Below the pieces are notes generated by a model. The model was not told where the DNA came from. It saw only the letters and a list, made by a program, of their open reading frames with translations, and did no database searches. This document shows, one piece after another, positions 18,614 through 28,801 of a DNA stretch of 49,996 nucleotides (within the stretch, counting starts at the first letter, position 1; each line of letters begins with the position of its first letter). Position numbers and translations under genes: made by a program. This stretch comes from Bifidobacterium breve (GTDB taxonomy: Bacteria; Actinomycetota; Actinomycetes; Nanopelagicales; Nanopelagicaceae). The DNA lies in the NCBI GenBank assembly GCA_945860275.1, contig CAMAPN010000007.1:1-49996 (forward strand). Reading direction: 5' to 3'.

Positions 18614-18865
18614 ATGGCAAGTAAAAAAGGTGTCTCCTCGACACGAAACGGTCGCGACTCCAATCCACAGTTTCTTGGTGTGAAGCGCTTTGCAGGTCAA
18701 GTAGTTCGCACAGGTGAGATTCTCGTTCGCCAACGTGGCACACACTTTCACCCAGGAGCAAATGTTGGTCGTGGCAAAGACGACACTCTCTTTGCGCTCG
18801 CCGCAGGATTAGTCTCTTTCGGAAATGCACGTGGCCGTCGCGTTGTGAACGTTCTCCCTCAATAA
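18614..18865 (+). CDS. rpmA: 50S ribosomal protein L27
   Basis: The 83-residue protein has the L27 N-terminus [19 protein letters not shown] and the body signature [22 protein letters not shown]27 lies near the peptidyl-transferase centre. It begins with MASKKG directly, so no N-terminal cleavage sequence of the Firmicutes type is present. Start supported by AAGGAG. A strong terminator follows. Confidence 0.97.
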   Translation: MASKKGVSSTRNGRDSNPQFLGVKRFAGQVVRTGEILVRQRGTHFHPGANVGRGKDDTLFALAAGLVSFGNARGRRVVNVLPQ

Positions 18866-18882
18866 TCAACGGACTTATCTTT

Positions 18883-18911
18883 AGCGGGTCCGCATACGGG
18901 CCCGCTTTTTT
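18883..18911 (+). terminator. rho-independent terminator after rpmA
   Basis: AGCGGGTCC pairs with GGGCCCGCT (one G-U pair) around a six-base loop, followed by six T. It lies 17 bases after the rpmA stop and separates it from obg. Confidence 0.9.
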
Positions 18912-18935
18912 ATTTAGGAAAGAGGTGAACAGAAT

Positions 18936-20375
18936 ATGTCAGCAGTCTCATTCGTCGACCAAGCTCGGTTACTCGCACAAGCTGGAAGCGGAGGCAATGG
19001 TTGCGTCTCTGTGCACCGCGAGAAGTTCAAACCATTGGGTGGACCAGATGGTGGCAATGGTGGTCGAGGTGGCGATGTAATTCTCGTCGTTGATCCGAGT
19101 GCAACAACGCTTCTAGATTTCCATTACAGCCCACATCGATCTGCAACATCAGGTCGACATGGCCAAGGTGGACATAAAGATGGTCCACAAGGTGATGACT
19201 TAATTTTGCCTATTCCAGAGGGAACAGTGTTGCGCGATAAGCATGGGAATGTCATCGCGGATCTTCTGGGTGTAGGAACACGTTTTGTTGTAGCTCGAGG
19301 CGGCGCAGGTGGATTGGGAAATTCCGCGCTCGCTTCATCGAAACGACGTGCGCCAGGATTTGCGCTACTTGGCGAGCCAGGCGAGAAGGTCGAGTTAACG
19401 CTTGAACTCAAGAGCGTTGCTGATATCGCGTTGGTGGGTTATCCATCTGCGGGAAAGTCCTCACTGATCGCCACTATCTCTGCAGCGCGTCCGAAGATTG
19501 CTGAATATCCATTCACAACATTGGTACCAAATCTTGGCGTCGTCGAAGTTGGCGAGCATCGATTTACTGTTGCCGATGTTCCGGGGTTGATTCCTGGCGC
19601 AAGTGAAGGTAAAGGTCTTGGACTTGAGTTCCTGCGCCATGTCGAAAGATGCTCCGCGCTCGTGCATGTCCTTGATTGCGGAACGCTAGAGAGCGATCGA
19701 GATCCAATTCGTGATTTCGAGGTAATCGAGAACGAGCTTGCCGCCTACGGTGGACTACAAGATCGACCACGAATCGTTGCGCTAAACAAGATTGACCTGC
19801 CGGATGGTCGTGCGATGGCTGAGATGGTGACTGAGAATTTACGTGCCCGCGGGCTCGAGGTGTATTCAATCTCCGCCGCAACACGTGAGGGCATTACTGA
19901 ATTGCTTTATGCGATGGCAGCGCTGATTAATCGCAAGCCAAAAGAGAGCGTTGAAGCGCCACGTATCGTTTTGCGACCAAAGGCTGTCGATGATGTTGGC
20001 TTTGAGGTGACCAAAGATAAGCATGGTCGTTTCGTTGTCATCGGCGACAAACCAGAGCGTTGGGTCCGACAGACCAATTTCAGTAATGAAGAGGCAGTTG
20101 GGTATCTCGCAGACCGACTTGCCCGCTTAGGCGTGGAGAAAGCGCTCTTTAAGTTGGGCGCTGAACCAGGCTGTGAGGTCATGATTGGTTCGGGTGAAGA
20201 TGCCACCCGATTTGAATGGGAGCCAACAATCGAGGCTGGCGTCGAGCACTTCCATACCCGACGTGGCCACGACAATCGAGTTGAAGCGGTACAGCTTGGA
20301 ATCCACAAACTTGATGTCGAAGATGAAAGCATTGGCACGCAAGATGAAGATTGGAGTGAGGACGATGCGCAATGA
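18936..20375 (+). CDS. obgE: Obg GTPase (ribosome assembly and stress response)
   Basis: Large-subunit-associated GTPase. The 479-residue protein has the glycine-rich Obg fold (about 1-158), a G domain with G1 GYPSAGKSS (about 168-176), G3 DVPGLIPGA and G4 NKID, and an OCT domain near 345-425. An acidic tail rich in Asp and Glu ends the protein. AAAGAGGTG precedes the ATG. The 3' end overlaps proB by 11 nt. Confidence 0.96.
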   Translation: MSAVSFVDQARLLAQAGSGGNGCVSVHREKFKPLGGPDGGNGGRGGDVILVVDPSATTLLDFHYSPHRSATSGRHGQGGHKDGPQGDDLILPIPEGTVLRDKHGNVIADLLGVGTRFVVARGGAGGLGNSALASSKRRAPGFALLGEPGEKVELTLELKSVADIALVGYPSAGKSSLIATISAARPKIAEYPFTTLVPNLGVVEVGEHRFTVADVPGLIPGASEGKGLGLEFLRHVERCSALVHVLDCGTLESDRDPIRDFEVIENELAAYGGLQDRPRIVALNKIDLPDGRAMAEMVTENLRARGLEVYSISAATREGITELLYAMAALINRKPKESVEAPRIVLRPKAVDDVGFEVTKDKHGRFVVIGDKPERWVRQTNFSNEEAVGYLADRLARLGVEKALFKLGAEPGCEVMIGSGEDATRFEWEPTIEAGVEHFHTRRGHDNRVEAVQLGIHKLDVEDESIGTQDEDWSEDDAQ

Positions 20376-21477
20376 AGTTACGCGCGCTAAACGTATCGTC
20401 GTCAAAGTTGGCTCGTCTTCATTAACGGGTAGCGCAGGTGCAGGCTTAGATAGTAAGGCTGTGGATCTCTTGGTCGACGCCGTAGCGAGCGCGAAGGCAC
20501 GTGGCATCGATGTTTTGGTGGTCACTTCAGGTGCGATTGCAGCAGGTCTTGCTCCATTGGGATTGAAGTCCAGGCCAAAAGAACTTGAACTACAGCAGGC
20601 AGCAGCATCAGTTGGTCAAGGCTTGTTAATGCATCGCTACACCGAATCTTTCGCTCGCCATTCCATCACTGCATCGCAAGTTCTTCTCACGAGCGAAGAT
20701 ATTGTCCGACGTAGCCATTATCGAAATGCACAACGCACTCTCGATCGTTTACTTGCACTCGGTGTAGTTCCAGTTGTCAATGAAAATGACACGGTCGGCA
20801 CCTCTGAAATTCGCTTTGGCGACAACGATCGATTGGCTGCACTTGTTTCGCATCTGGTGCAAGCGGATTTACTCATCCTGCTATCTGATATCGATGCGCT
20901 CTACGATGCGCCGCCTTCCGCGCCTGACGCGAACAAGATCACCGAAGTGTCAGATTTTGCGGAGTTGGTAAGCGCCGACATTGGGGGAGCAGGCAACTCA
21001 GGAGTGGGCAGTGGCGGAATGGCAACAAAGGTTGAAGCAGCACGAATTGCAACGACGGCAGGCATTGCAGTTGTGCTCACCTCACTTGCCAATGTTCGCG
21101 GCGCCGTTGATGGCGATGAAGTTGGAACCATTTTTCATGCTGGAAGCCATCGCGCACCATCGCGTGCGTTGTGGATTGCGCATGCCTCAACCCCGAAAGG
21201 ATCGCTCACTCTTGATGCAGGAGCGACTAAGGCGATACTTGAGCGTGGCACATCCTTGCTTCCTGCAGGTGTTTCTGCTGTGACTGGAGATTTCGCTGCG
21301 GGCGATGTCGTTGATTTAGTTGATTCACAGGGACTTGTCATTGCGCGAGGTTTAGTCGCTTTTGATAGCGATGAAATCCCACAGTTACTTGGTAAGAGCA
21401 CTAAAGAACTAGCGGTAACTTTCGGCGCAGAGTATGAGCGTGAACTTGTCCATAGAGATGATCTGACGCTTATCTAA
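20365..21477 (+). CDS. proB: glutamate 5-kinase
   Basis: First step of proline synthesis: ATP-dependent phosphorylation of glutamate. The 370-residue protein has the amino-acid-kinase fold ([28 protein letters not shown]) and a C-terminal PUA domain. The open frame extends further upstream inside obg, but ATG 20365 gives the normal family length and has GAGG at SD spacing. The 3' end overlaps the convergent hydrolase by 4 nt. proA follows only after that minus-strand gene, so proB and proA are not one simple operon. Confidence 0.95.
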   Translation: MRNEVTRAKRIVVKVGSSSLTGSAGAGLDSKAVDLLVDAVASAKARGIDVLVVTSGAIAAGLAPLGLKSRPKELELQQAAASVGQGLLMHRYTESFARHSITASQVLLTSEDIVRRSHYRNAQRTLDRLLALGVVPVVNENDTVGTSEIRFGDNDRLAALVSHLVQADLLILLSDIDALYDAPPSAPDANKITEVSDFAELVSADIGGAGNSGVGSGGMATKVEAARIATTAGIAVVLTSLANVRGAVDGDEVGTIFHAGSHRAPSRALWIAHASTPKGSLTLDAGATKAILERGTSLLPAGVSAVTGDFAAGDVVDLVDSQGLVIARGLVAFDSDEIPQLLGKSTKELAVTFGAEYERELVHRDDLTLI

Positions 21478-22625
21478 GAGCGCGTCGCGAGGTTGTACAT
21501 CACATCGGTAACAGGTCCTTCATTATCTTCAGTGAGATCATCACTGAGTTTTATAATGACGCTCTTTGTCTCCGGGACAATCAATACATGCTGACCATGT
21601 AAACCAAGGAGCATCGATGTGTTGGGGTAGGGGTGCCACATTTGGGCGCCATAACCCCAATCCCGATCAAGTTTTACTATTGGTGTAGCCAGGCGCTTGT
21701 TCCACACGGGAGGAATGATTTGCTTGCCTTGTGCAAGCCCGTTATCGAGGATGAGCTGACCGACGAGAGCGTAGTCGCGCGCTGTTGCATTGAAGCAGCA
21801 GAAGGTCTTCTCTAGACCATCGAGGCGATCGACATTCCATGTAGCGCCAGAGCTAGCGCCAATTGGTTGCCATACCTCTCGACCAAAGTAATCTGCCACT
21901 CGTTCGCCAGTTACTTTTTTGATGACCATACCAAGCATCATTGAGTCAACGCTTCGGTACTCTCCTTTAGCGCCCGGCTCAAACGCCATCTTCCGATTGT
22001 TACCTAGGAACCAATTGAGGTCTGTGCTCGCATACATTTGGGCAATCGCAACGCCCCAGCCGCTCGGTCCCGATGGATAATTGTCTGAGACGCCAATGCC
22101 ACCGCGCATATCAAGTAATTGATTGATCGTTACCTTGTCGAATGAGGTGCCATTCTTCAAGTTTGGAAAGAAATCGACGAACTTATCGCTCTCGCGCAAC
22201 TTTCCGTCCTCGATTAACTGACCAATCATGATTGACGTCAACGTCTTTGCTACTGAATATGAGGGGAAACGGAAGGTTTTGTCGAAACCAGCTTTGTACC
22301 ACTCATACGTGATTACGCCATTACGAAGCACGATGAATGCATTGGTTGACGTGGAATCGAGAAAATCGTCGAACGTGCCGAGCGCTCCGCCGAACACGAC
22401 CGTTTGTGGCATCTCTTCGGAACCCTGGCTCCATGGCTTGGGCGAGCTGGATGGGGGAATGTAATGCGATGGCATCAATTTCGGCGTCGCATGTGCCGGC
22501 GCCAGTCCAAGGCGAATAGCAGCAACCGGCTCTGGGTAATGGACGAGGCGAGTGAAGCTAAAAAGGAGTAAGTAAAACGCCAGAACGAAGAAGAAAGCGC
22601 GACGCAACCACCGAAGTAAGAACAT
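21474..22625 (-). CDS. membrane-anchored serine hydrolase of the beta-lactamase / NylB-like family
   Basis: With ATG 22625 the protein has 383 residues. An N-terminal membrane segment (about 10-24) after Arg residues suggests a single anchor with the enzyme outside. The class C beta-lactamase-type motif Ser124-Val-Ala-Lys127 (SVAK) is clear, and Tyr223-Arg-Ser225 in EYRSVDSMMLG takes the place of YxN, as in 6-aminohexanoate-dimer hydrolase (NylB)-like proteins. Substrate is unknown; esterase, amidase or peptidase are all possible. It sits between proB and proA on the opposite strand. An upstream start at 22670 would overlap proA. Confidence 0.8.
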   Translation of the reverse strand: MFLLRWLRRAFFFVLAFYLLLFSFTRLVHYPEPVAAIRLGLAPAHATPKLMPSHYIPPSSSPKPWSQGSEEMPQTVVFGGALGTFDDFLDSTSTNAFIVLRNGVITYEWYKAGFDKTFRFPSYSVAKTLTSIMIGQLIEDGKLRESDKFVDFFPNLKNGTSFDKVTINQLLDMRGGIGVSDNYPSGPSGWGVAIAQMYASTDLNWFLGNNRKMAFEPGAKGEYRSVDSMMLGMVIKKVTGERVADYFGREVWQPIGASSGATWNVDRLDGLEKTFCCFNATARDYALVGQLILDNGLAQGKQIIPPVWNKRLATPIVKLDRDWGYGAQMWHPYPNTSMLLGLHGQHVLIVPETKSVIIKLSDDLTEDNEGPVTDVMYNLATRS

Positions 22626-22655
22626 AATGCCAAGCCTAGTGCTCCTCTCATTGGT

Positions 22656-22661
22656 TAGGCT
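22656..22661 (+). promoter_or_regulatory. TAGGCT -10 box placed for a leaderless proA transcript
   Basis: TAGGCT ends 7 bases before ATG 22669. This supports that start over the in-frame ATG at 22627 and gives proA its own promoter in the 43-bp divergent gap. Confidence 0.4.
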
Positions 22662-22668
22662 GTTGCTC

Positions 22669-23922
22669 ATGATTAAGGCGCTCTCTGAGTCGGCTCGAAA
22701 AGCAGGAGCGGTATTGGCACATGCCACGCGCGCTCAAAAAGATGCTGCAATCGAAGCGATTGCTGTGGCACTGCAGGAGCGCGAAAGTGAGATTCTCGCT
22801 GCTAATGATGAGGATGTACGTCGCTCTCGTACTGAGGGAATTTCCGAGTCCCTGATCGATCGCCTCACATTGAATGGAACACGAATTGCGGGAATCGCCG
22901 GTGGCGCGCGAAAGATTAAAGCGTTACCAGATCCGATTGGGATTGTTAAGCGCGAACGGACTTTGCCAAACGGGCTCCATTTGAAACAAGTCACTGTTCC
23001 CTTTGGGATTGTTGGCATGGTGTATGAAGCACGACCTAATGTCACCGTTGATGCGGCTGTGATTCTGCTCAAATCTGGAAACTGTGCGTTACTTCGCGGT
23101 TCGTCAAGCGCTGCGAAGAGCAACGAGATCCTCGTAAATATCATGCGCGATGCAGTAGTAAGCGTTGGCATCCCTGCCGATGTAATTCAACTTGTGCCAT
23201 CGAGTGATCGTTCGACCGTAACAGAACTTTTGCATGCGCGCGGTTTAGTAGATCTTGTCATCCCGCGTGGAAGCGCTGCGCTGATTCGAACAGTTGTTGA
23301 TGAGGCGAAGGTGCCAACGATTGAGACAGGAGCAGGCGTCTGTCATGTCTACGTTGACAAGGATGGCGATCTAGCGAAGGCCTTGCCAATCCTTATCAAT
23401 TCAAAATGTCAACGGCCGAGCGTATGCAATGCCGCGGAGACGCTTTTGATACATAGCGAGATTGCTGGCTCATTCTTACCAATGGCGCTCAAAGCCCTTA
23501 ATGATGCGAAGGTCATCATTCACGGTGATCAACAGAGCGTGGCAGCGGCTAAGGATCTCGGTATCAATGCTTCGCTTGCAACGGAAGAGAATTGGTCAAC
23601 TGAATATGGCGTGTTAGAGATAAATGTTCGCGTGGTTGATGACATCGACCAAGCAGCAGCGCATATTCGCACGTATGGAACGAACCACACCGAAGCAATC
23701 ATCTCTGAGAACCCTAAATCCATTGAAAGCTTCATCAATCAAATGGACGCCGCTGCAATCATGATTAATGCATCAACGCGATTCACTGATGGCGAAGAGA
23801 TGGGTTTTGGCGCTGAGATTGGAATCTCGAATCAGAAAACGCATGCACGCGGGCCGATGGGGCTTGAAGAGATGACCACGACCACCTGGATCGTGACCGG
23901 AACCGGTCAAATTCGCGGGTAG
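22669..23922 (+). CDS. proA: glutamate-5-semialdehyde dehydrogenase (gamma-glutamyl phosphate reductase)
   Basis: Second step of proline synthesis, reducing the ProB product with NADPH. The 417-residue length fits the family. The catalytic Cys253 lies in QRPSVCNAAETLL, and the nucleotide-binding region is around GSSSAAKSN. The ATG at 22669 was chosen because it gives normal length and follows a TAGGCT box; an in-frame ATG at 22627 would add 14 hydrophobic residues. The TAG stop codon forms the first three bases of a TAGGCT box for gatC. Confidence 0.95.
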   Translation: MIKALSESARKAGAVLAHATRAQKDAAIEAIAVALQERESEILAANDEDVRRSRTEGISESLIDRLTLNGTRIAGIAGGARKIKALPDPIGIVKRERTLPNGLHLKQVTVPFGIVGMVYEARPNVTVDAAVILLKSGNCALLRGSSSAAKSNEILVNIMRDAVVSVGIPADVIQLVPSSDRSTVTELLHARGLVDLVIPRGSAALIRTVVDEAKVPTIETGAGVCHVYVDKDGDLAKALPILINSKCQRPSVCNAAETLLIHSEIAGSFLPMALKALNDAKVIIHGDQQSVAAAKDLGINASLATEENWSTEYGVLEINVRVVDDIDQAAAHIRTYGTNHTEAIISENPKSIESFINQMDAAAIMINASTRFTDGEEMGFGAEIGISNQKTHARGPMGLEEMTTTTWIVTGTGQIRG

Positions 23923-23925
23923 GCT
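23920..23925 (+). promoter_or_regulatory. TAGGCT -10 box overlapping the proA stop, upstream of gatC
   Basis: TAGGCT ends 6 bases before the gatC ATG and contains the proA stop codon TAG. AGG within it could also serve as a weak SD. Confidence 0.4.
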
Positions 23926-23931
23926 TACCGC

Positions 23932-24240
23932 ATGGCCGCTAACTCTCGAATCTCTCGCGAAGAAGTTGCTCGGATTGCAGCGCTCGCTCGAATCACCTTA
24001 GGCGAGGATGAGCTAACACATTTGGCTAGCCAGATTGATGGCATTCTCGATGCAGTTGCCGTTGTCCAAGAGGCGGCTGGCGCGGATGTGCCCCCGATGT
24101 CGCATCCGATCGAAGTGAATAACGTCTCTCGACCCGATGTGATTGTTCCAAGCCTTAGCCCGGAAGCTGCCCTTAGCGGCGCACCCGCAAGCGAGGACTC
24201 TCGATTTAGAGTGCCACAGATTTTGGGTGAAGAGGCATGA
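23932..24240 (+). CDS. gatC: aspartyl/glutamyl-tRNA amidotransferase subunit C
   Basis: Small stabilising subunit of GatCAB. The 102-residue protein has the family start [14 protein letters not shown] and the LxxILDAVxxxQE helix, with the typical C-terminal region ([10 protein letters not shown]). It overlaps gatA by 4 nt. The N-terminal coding sequence follows a promoter-like box directly, so gatCAB may have its own transcript. Confidence 0.93.
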   Translation: MAANSRISREEVARIAALARITLGEDELTHLASQIDGILDAVAVVQEAAGADVPPMSHPIEVNNVSRPDVIVPSLSPEAALSGAPASEDSRFRVPQILGEEA

Positions 24241-25730
24241 GCGACTTAATTAAGAAGGGCGCTGCCGAACTTGCAACTCTCATCGCCTCCGGCGAGGTGT
24301 CATCTCGAGAGGTGACTCAAGCGCATCTTGATCAAATTGAGCGCGTTGATGGAGCGATCAATGCTTTCTTATACGTGGATGCAGAAGGTGCGCTCGCGCA
24401 AGCAGAGTTAGCAGATAAAGCGCGCGGGAATGGTTCGTCTTCCGCTCTCAACGGCGTGCCACTGGCATTGAAAGATGTACTAACGCAAAAGGGGATTCCC
24501 ACTACTTGCGGTTCAAAGATTCTCGAAGGATGGCGGCCACCATACGATGCAACTGTTGTTACGAAGTTAAAGAACGCTGGCGTGGTAATTCTTGGCAAAA
24601 CAAATATGGATGAATTTGCGATGGGTTCATCAACTGAGAATTCTGCATATGGACCAACGCGTAACCCATGGGATGTGCAACGTATCCCTGGCGGTTCCGG
24701 TGGTGGTTCCGCTGCAGCGCTCGCCGCGTTTGAAGCGCCTCTGGCAATCGGAACAGATACCGGTGGATCCATCAGGCAACCAGCAGCAGTGACTGGAACG
24801 GTGGGTGTTAAGCCAACTTATGGTGGCGTCTCTCGCTATGGCCTTGTTGCTTTCTCATCCAGTTTGGATCAAGCAGGACCATGCGCTCGCACGGTGCTTG
24901 ATACTGCGCTCTTGCACCAAATAATTGCTGGACACGACCCAAAGGATGCAACGAGCATCAACGCGCCAGTTCCCGATGTTGTTGCAGCCGCTAAAAGCGC
25001 AGATGTAAAGGGAATGAAGATTGGCGTTGTGCAAGAGCTCTCCGGTGATGGGTATGAAAAGGGCGTTGCTGATCGCTTCGCGGAATCGTTGGCAATTCTG
25101 GAATCACTTGGCGCAGAGATTGTTGAAGTTTCGTGCCCGAATTTCAAATTCGCACTTGGCGCTTACTATTTGATTGCTCCAAGTGAGGCATCATCGAATC
25201 TCGCTCGTTTCGATGCGATGCGCTATGGCCTACGCGTTGGTGACGATGGGGCCAGAAGTGCTGAAGAGGTCATGAGCATGACCCGCGAAGTGGGCTTTGG
25301 CAGTGAAGTAAAGCGCCGAATCATCCTTGGTACTTATGCGTTATCGGCAGGTTATTACGATGCCTTCTACGGAAGCGCGCAGAAAGTTCGCACCTTGATT
25401 ACTCAAGATTTTTCCCAGGCGTATCAGAAAGTCGATGTCTTAGTTTCACCTACGACACCAACAGTTGCATTCAAAATTGGTGAGAAGAGTGATGACCCAA
25501 TTGCAATGTACCTTAACGACGTTGCAACTATCCCAGTCAATCTTGCTGGAGTCGCATCGATGAGCTTGCCAGCAGGGTTATCAGAAGGATTGCCGGTAGG
25601 GTTCCAAATCATCGCGCCAGCGATGAAAGATGATCGCTTGTATCGCGTTGGTGGGGCGCTCGAACGTGAGCTGCATAAACAGTGGAATGGCCCGTTGACT
25701 AATCAAGCACCAAATTTGGTCGGTCAATGA
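24237..25730 (+). CDS. gatA: aspartyl/glutamyl-tRNA amidotransferase subunit A
   Basis: Amidase-signature glutaminase that supplies ammonia for converting Glu-tRNA-Gln or Asp-tRNA-Asn. The 497-residue protein shows the Ser-cisSer-Lys framework: the lysine in PLALKDVLT, the glycine-serine loop [15 protein letters not shown] and [12 protein letters not shown] carrying the nucleophile. Both junctions (with gatC and gatB) are 4-nt overlaps. A complete GatCAB implies that Gln-tRNA and/or Asn-tRNA is made by transamidation. Confidence 0.96.
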   Translation: MSDLIKKGAAELATLIASGEVSSREVTQAHLDQIERVDGAINAFLYVDAEGALAQAELADKARGNGSSSALNGVPLALKDVLTQKGIPTTCGSKILEGWRPPYDATVVTKLKNAGVVILGKTNMDEFAMGSSTENSAYGPTRNPWDVQRIPGGSGGGSAAALAAFEAPLAIGTDTGGSIRQPAAVTGTVGVKPTYGGVSRYGLVAFSSSLDQAGPCARTVLDTALLHQIIAGHDPKDATSINAPVPDVVAAAKSADVKGMKIGVVQELSGDGYEKGVADRFAESLAILESLGAEIVEVSCPNFKFALGAYYLIAPSEASSNLARFDAMRYGLRVGDDGARSAEEVMSMTREVGFGSEVKRRIILGTYALSAGYYDAFYGSAQKVRTLITQDFSQAYQKVDVLVSPTTPTVAFKIGEKSDDPIAMYLNDVATIPVNLAGVASMSLPAGLSEGLPVGFQIIAPAMKDDRLYRVGGALERELHKQWNGPLTNQAPNLVGQ

Positions 25731-27232
25731 TGGCGCTGACATACGAAGAGGTAATCTCCAAATACGAGCCATCACTTGGTCTTGAGGTGCACGTAGAGCT
25801 CAATACTCAAACCAAGATGTTCTGTGGGTGTGCAACAGTTTTCGGGGCTGCACCAAATACGCAAACCTGCCCAGTCTGCCTCGGCATGCCAGGCGCACTT
25901 CCAGTAGTTAACGAGAAAGCAATCGAGAGCACCATTCGAATTGGACTTGCTCTCAATTGTTCCATTACGCCAAAGAGTAGGTTCGCTCGAAAGAATTACT
26001 TCTATCCAGACATGCCAAAGAATTTCCAGATTTCACAATATGACGAGCCAATCTGCACCAACGGTTACCTCGATGTAGATGTGGAAACTGATGAAGGAAT
26101 GCAAACATTCCGAATTGAGATCGAACGAGTCCATATGGAAGAAGACACTGGTAAGTCTCTGCATGTTGGTGGAGCGACAGGGCGCATCCATGGTGCGGAG
26201 TACTCGCTCCTTGATTACAACCGCGCCGGCATTCCGCTTGTTGAGATTGTGACGAAAGTTGTATCCGGAACGGGCAAATATGCACCCGAAGTAGCGAAGG
26301 CATATGTCAAAGAGTTGCGGGATATCTTGCGCTCACTTGGCGTTAGCGATGTCAAAATGGAACAGGGCTCACTTCGTTGTGACGCAAACGTTTCGCTTGC
26401 GCCGATTGGATCAGGGAAGCTTGGTACGCGTAGTGAGACAAAAAATGTGAACTCGCTCAGGTCGGTAGAGCGCGCAGTTCGCGGCGAGATGATCCGTCAC
26501 GCGAGACTTCTCGATAAGGGTGAGCGGGTCATTCAAGAGACCCGACATTTCCAAGAGGATTCGGGCGGCACTCGTTCTGGGCGCTCAAAAGAACAGGCAG
26601 AGGATTATCGCTATTTTCCTGAACCCGATCTCACGCCCGTTGCGCCAGCAGCAGAATGGGTTGAGCAACTACGTAGTGAACTGCCAGAGAAGCCATCGCT
26701 TCGTCGCGCACGTTTGCAATCGCAATGGCAAGTTCCGGATAAAGAGATGGCAGCGCTTGTAAATGCAGGAGCAGTTGATCTCGTCGAGGAAACGGTTGCG
26801 TTAGGCGCTGATCCCACTCGTGCGCGCGGTTGGTGGTTGGGTGAGATCTCTCGATTGGCAAATGAAGCAGAGATCGAACTGACTAGCATCAGCATCACAC
26901 CAAAAGATGTTGCCCGGATTATTGAATTGATTAGCGCAGGGGAGCTAACAGATAAATTAGCGCGCCAAGTTGTGGCCGCGGTTATTGCAGGAGAAGGCGA
27001 TCCTGATTCTGTAATTGCAACTCAAGGAATCAAAGTAGTTTCTGACGAGAGCGCATTGATCGCTGCAATTGAAAAAGCTATCGCGGCGCAACCTGAGACC
27101 GCAGAGAAGGTTCGCAATGGACACGTTCCCGCTGCAGGAGCGCTAATTGGTGCGGTCATGAAAGAGACTAAAGGCCAAGCAGATGCAGCGCGAGTACGCG
27201 AGCTTCTCCTTGGCCTATTAGGTCAGGGCTAA
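25727..27232 (+). CDS. gatB: aspartyl/glutamyl-tRNA amidotransferase subunit B
   Basis: tRNA-binding and transamidase subunit. The 501-residue protein has the zinc-type cysteine cluster (CGC followed by CPVC near residues 33-49), the [13 protein letters not shown] motif, and a C-terminal YqeY-like helical domain. Two ATG codons are in tandem; the first overlaps the gatA stop. It ends only 7 nt from the convergent transporter gene. Confidence 0.96.
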   Translation: MMALTYEEVISKYEPSLGLEVHVELNTQTKMFCGCATVFGAAPNTQTCPVCLGMPGALPVVNEKAIESTIRIGLALNCSITPKSRFARKNYFYPDMPKNFQISQYDEPICTNGYLDVDVETDEGMQTFRIEIERVHMEEDTGKSLHVGGATGRIHGAEYSLLDYNRAGIPLVEIVTKVVSGTGKYAPEVAKAYVKELRDILRSLGVSDVKMEQGSLRCDANVSLAPIGSGKLGTRSETKNVNSLRSVERAVRGEMIRHARLLDKGERVIQETRHFQEDSGGTRSGRSKEQAEDYRYFPEPDLTPVAPAAEWVEQLRSELPEKPSLRRARLQSQWQVPDKEMAALVNAGAVDLVEETVALGADPTRARGWWLGEISRLANEAEIELTSISITPKDVARIIELISAGELTDKLARQVVAAVIAGEGDPDSVIATQGIKVVSDESALIAAIEKAIAAQPETAEKVRNGHVPAAGALIGAVMKETKGQADAARVRELLLGLLGQG

Positions 27233-27239
27233 TTTAGTT

Positions 27240-28697
27240 TTAGTGGACTACTGCGCCACCTTCATTTTCAACGACTGCTTCTTTGCCGATGTTGATGAAA
27301 AGTGCGAGCACAATTGCACCAACAACTAAGAGCGCAGCGCTAACTGTGAATGCCACCGTAAATCCATGAGTCAAACCATACGTAGGAAGTTTTCCTGGAT
27401 TGCTCGTCATATAGGAAGTAGCAGCAGTTGCAGCAACCGTATTAAGAAGTGCAGTTCCAAGCGAACCACCAACTTGTTGGCTGGTATTGATGAGCGCGCT
27501 GGCAACACCAGCATCACGATTGCCTACGCCATGAAGTGCAGTACTCGAGAGCGGAATGAAGACCAGGGCCATGCCGCTACTCATAATGAGCAGCGCAGGC
27601 AGTACATGTGTCACGTACGAAGTTTCTGGAGTGATTTGTGTGAGCAATAAGAGCCCGACTGCGGCGGCGATCAATCCAGGAACCATCAACGGACGCGGTC
27701 CAACTCTAGGAAGTAGCTGTGAGGCAACTCCAGCGAAGACGATGATGCCAGCGGTAAATGGCAAGAAAGCAAAACCAGCTTTTAGCGGGGTGTACCCCAA
27801 GACTGACTGCAAATAAATTCCGAGGAAGAGGAACATCGAGAAGAGTCCTGCTCCAACAACGAGTGAGCCGAGATAAGAACCACCGCGGTTACGTTCGCTC
27901 AATACGCGAAGTGGCATCAACGGGTTCTTGACCTTCTTCTCAATGACAAAGAATGCGATGAGGAGAATTGCAGAAATGACCAGGAACGCGATGGTGATAT
28001 CTGCAGACCACCCTTTTGTTGCTGCCTCATTGAAGCCATAGACGAGTGCAAAGAGTCCTGCACATGCCGTTAACGTTCCCGGCAAGTCGTAACTGTGGTC
28101 GCCACCAGCTTTTGATTCATGGACATATTTGAACGCTAACAACCCTGCGATCAAAGCAATTGGCGTATTAACGCCAAGACACCAACGCCAGGAGAAATAC
28201 TCAGTAAGTGCGCCACCAAGAATGAGGCCAATGGCGGCACCACCACCGGAAATTGCACCATAGACACCAAATGCTCGGGCGCGCTCCTTGGGATCGGTGA
28301 AAGTCACACTCACAATCGAGAGCGCAGCAGGTGCTAGGAGGGCTCCAAAGACTCCTTGTAGCGCTCGTGATGCAAAGAGCAACTCTTGTGTCGAAGCTAT
28401 GCCGCCGAGTGCAGATGCAGCAGCAAAGCCGAGTAGGCCGATGATGAAGATTTTCTTGCGACCAACAAAATCTGCAATTCGACCACCAAGGAGAAGGAGC
28501 GATCCAAAGGCGAGCGTGTATGCAGTGACCACCCACTGTTGGTTGGCGTCAGTGATTCCCAAATCAGCTTTCGCGCTAGGTATCGCGATATTGACGATTG
28601 ATGCATCGAGCACCACCATCAGTTGGGCGATAGCGATGACAAATAGGGTGCGCCATCTGTCGGGAGGAAGGACTGGTGCAGAATTATTGGTTGTCAT
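27240..28697 (-). CDS. MFS drug-efflux transporter, DHA2 (EmrB/QacA) family
   Basis: A 485-residue polytopic protein with about 14 membrane helices. The DHA2 features VLDASIVNIAIPS in helix 1 and motif A GGRIADFVGRKK between helices 2 and 3 are visible, as is the long loop region around helix 7. Such proteins export drugs, dyes or metabolites by proton antiport. GGAGAG precedes the ATG on the minus strand. It is divergent from ilvD; a role in exporting amino acids is possible but not shown. No adjacent TetR- or MarR-type regulator is present. Confidence 0.9.
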   Translation of the reverse strand: MTTNNSAPVLPPDRWRTLFVIAIAQLMVVLDASIVNIAIPSAKADLGITDANQQWVVTAYTLAFGSLLLLGGRIADFVGRKKIFIIGLLGFAAASALGGIASTQELLFASRALQGVFGALLAPAALSIVSVTFTDPKERARAFGVYGAISGGGAAIGLILGGALTEYFSWRWCLGVNTPIALIAGLLAFKYVHESKAGGDHSYDLPGTLTACAGLFALVYGFNEAATKGWSADITIAFLVISAILLIAFFVIEKKVKNPLMPLRVLSERNRGGSYLGSLVVGAGLFSMFLFLGIYLQSVLGYTPLKAGFAFLPFTAGIIVFAGVASQLLPRVGPRPLMVPGLIAAAVGLLLLTQITPETSYVTHVLPALLIMSSGMALVFIPLSSTALHGVGNRDAGVASALINTSQQVGGSLGTALLNTVAATAATSYMTSNPGKLPTYGLTHGFTVAFTVSAALLVVGAIVLALFINIGKEAVVENEGGAVVH

Positions 28698-28789
28698 TGA
28701 AACTCTCCAGGTTATTGGTCTAGCGAACGCGAATGCGTAGAGGGTTAAGGTAACAGCCAGGACATTGGCTTTCTTGCAGCCCTTGCCTT

Positions 28790-28795
28790 TACTAT
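28790..28795 (+). promoter_or_regulatory. TACTAT -10 box placed for a leaderless ilvD transcript
   Basis: TACTAT ends 6 bases before the ilvD ATG, and no SD is present upstream of that ATG. Confidence 0.45.
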
Positions 28796-28801
28796 CTGCT
28801 T

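Noticed and set aside
20185-20364. Upstream extension of the proB frame
   Set aside because: It lies within the conserved end of obg and would add 60 residues before the normal glutamate kinase start.
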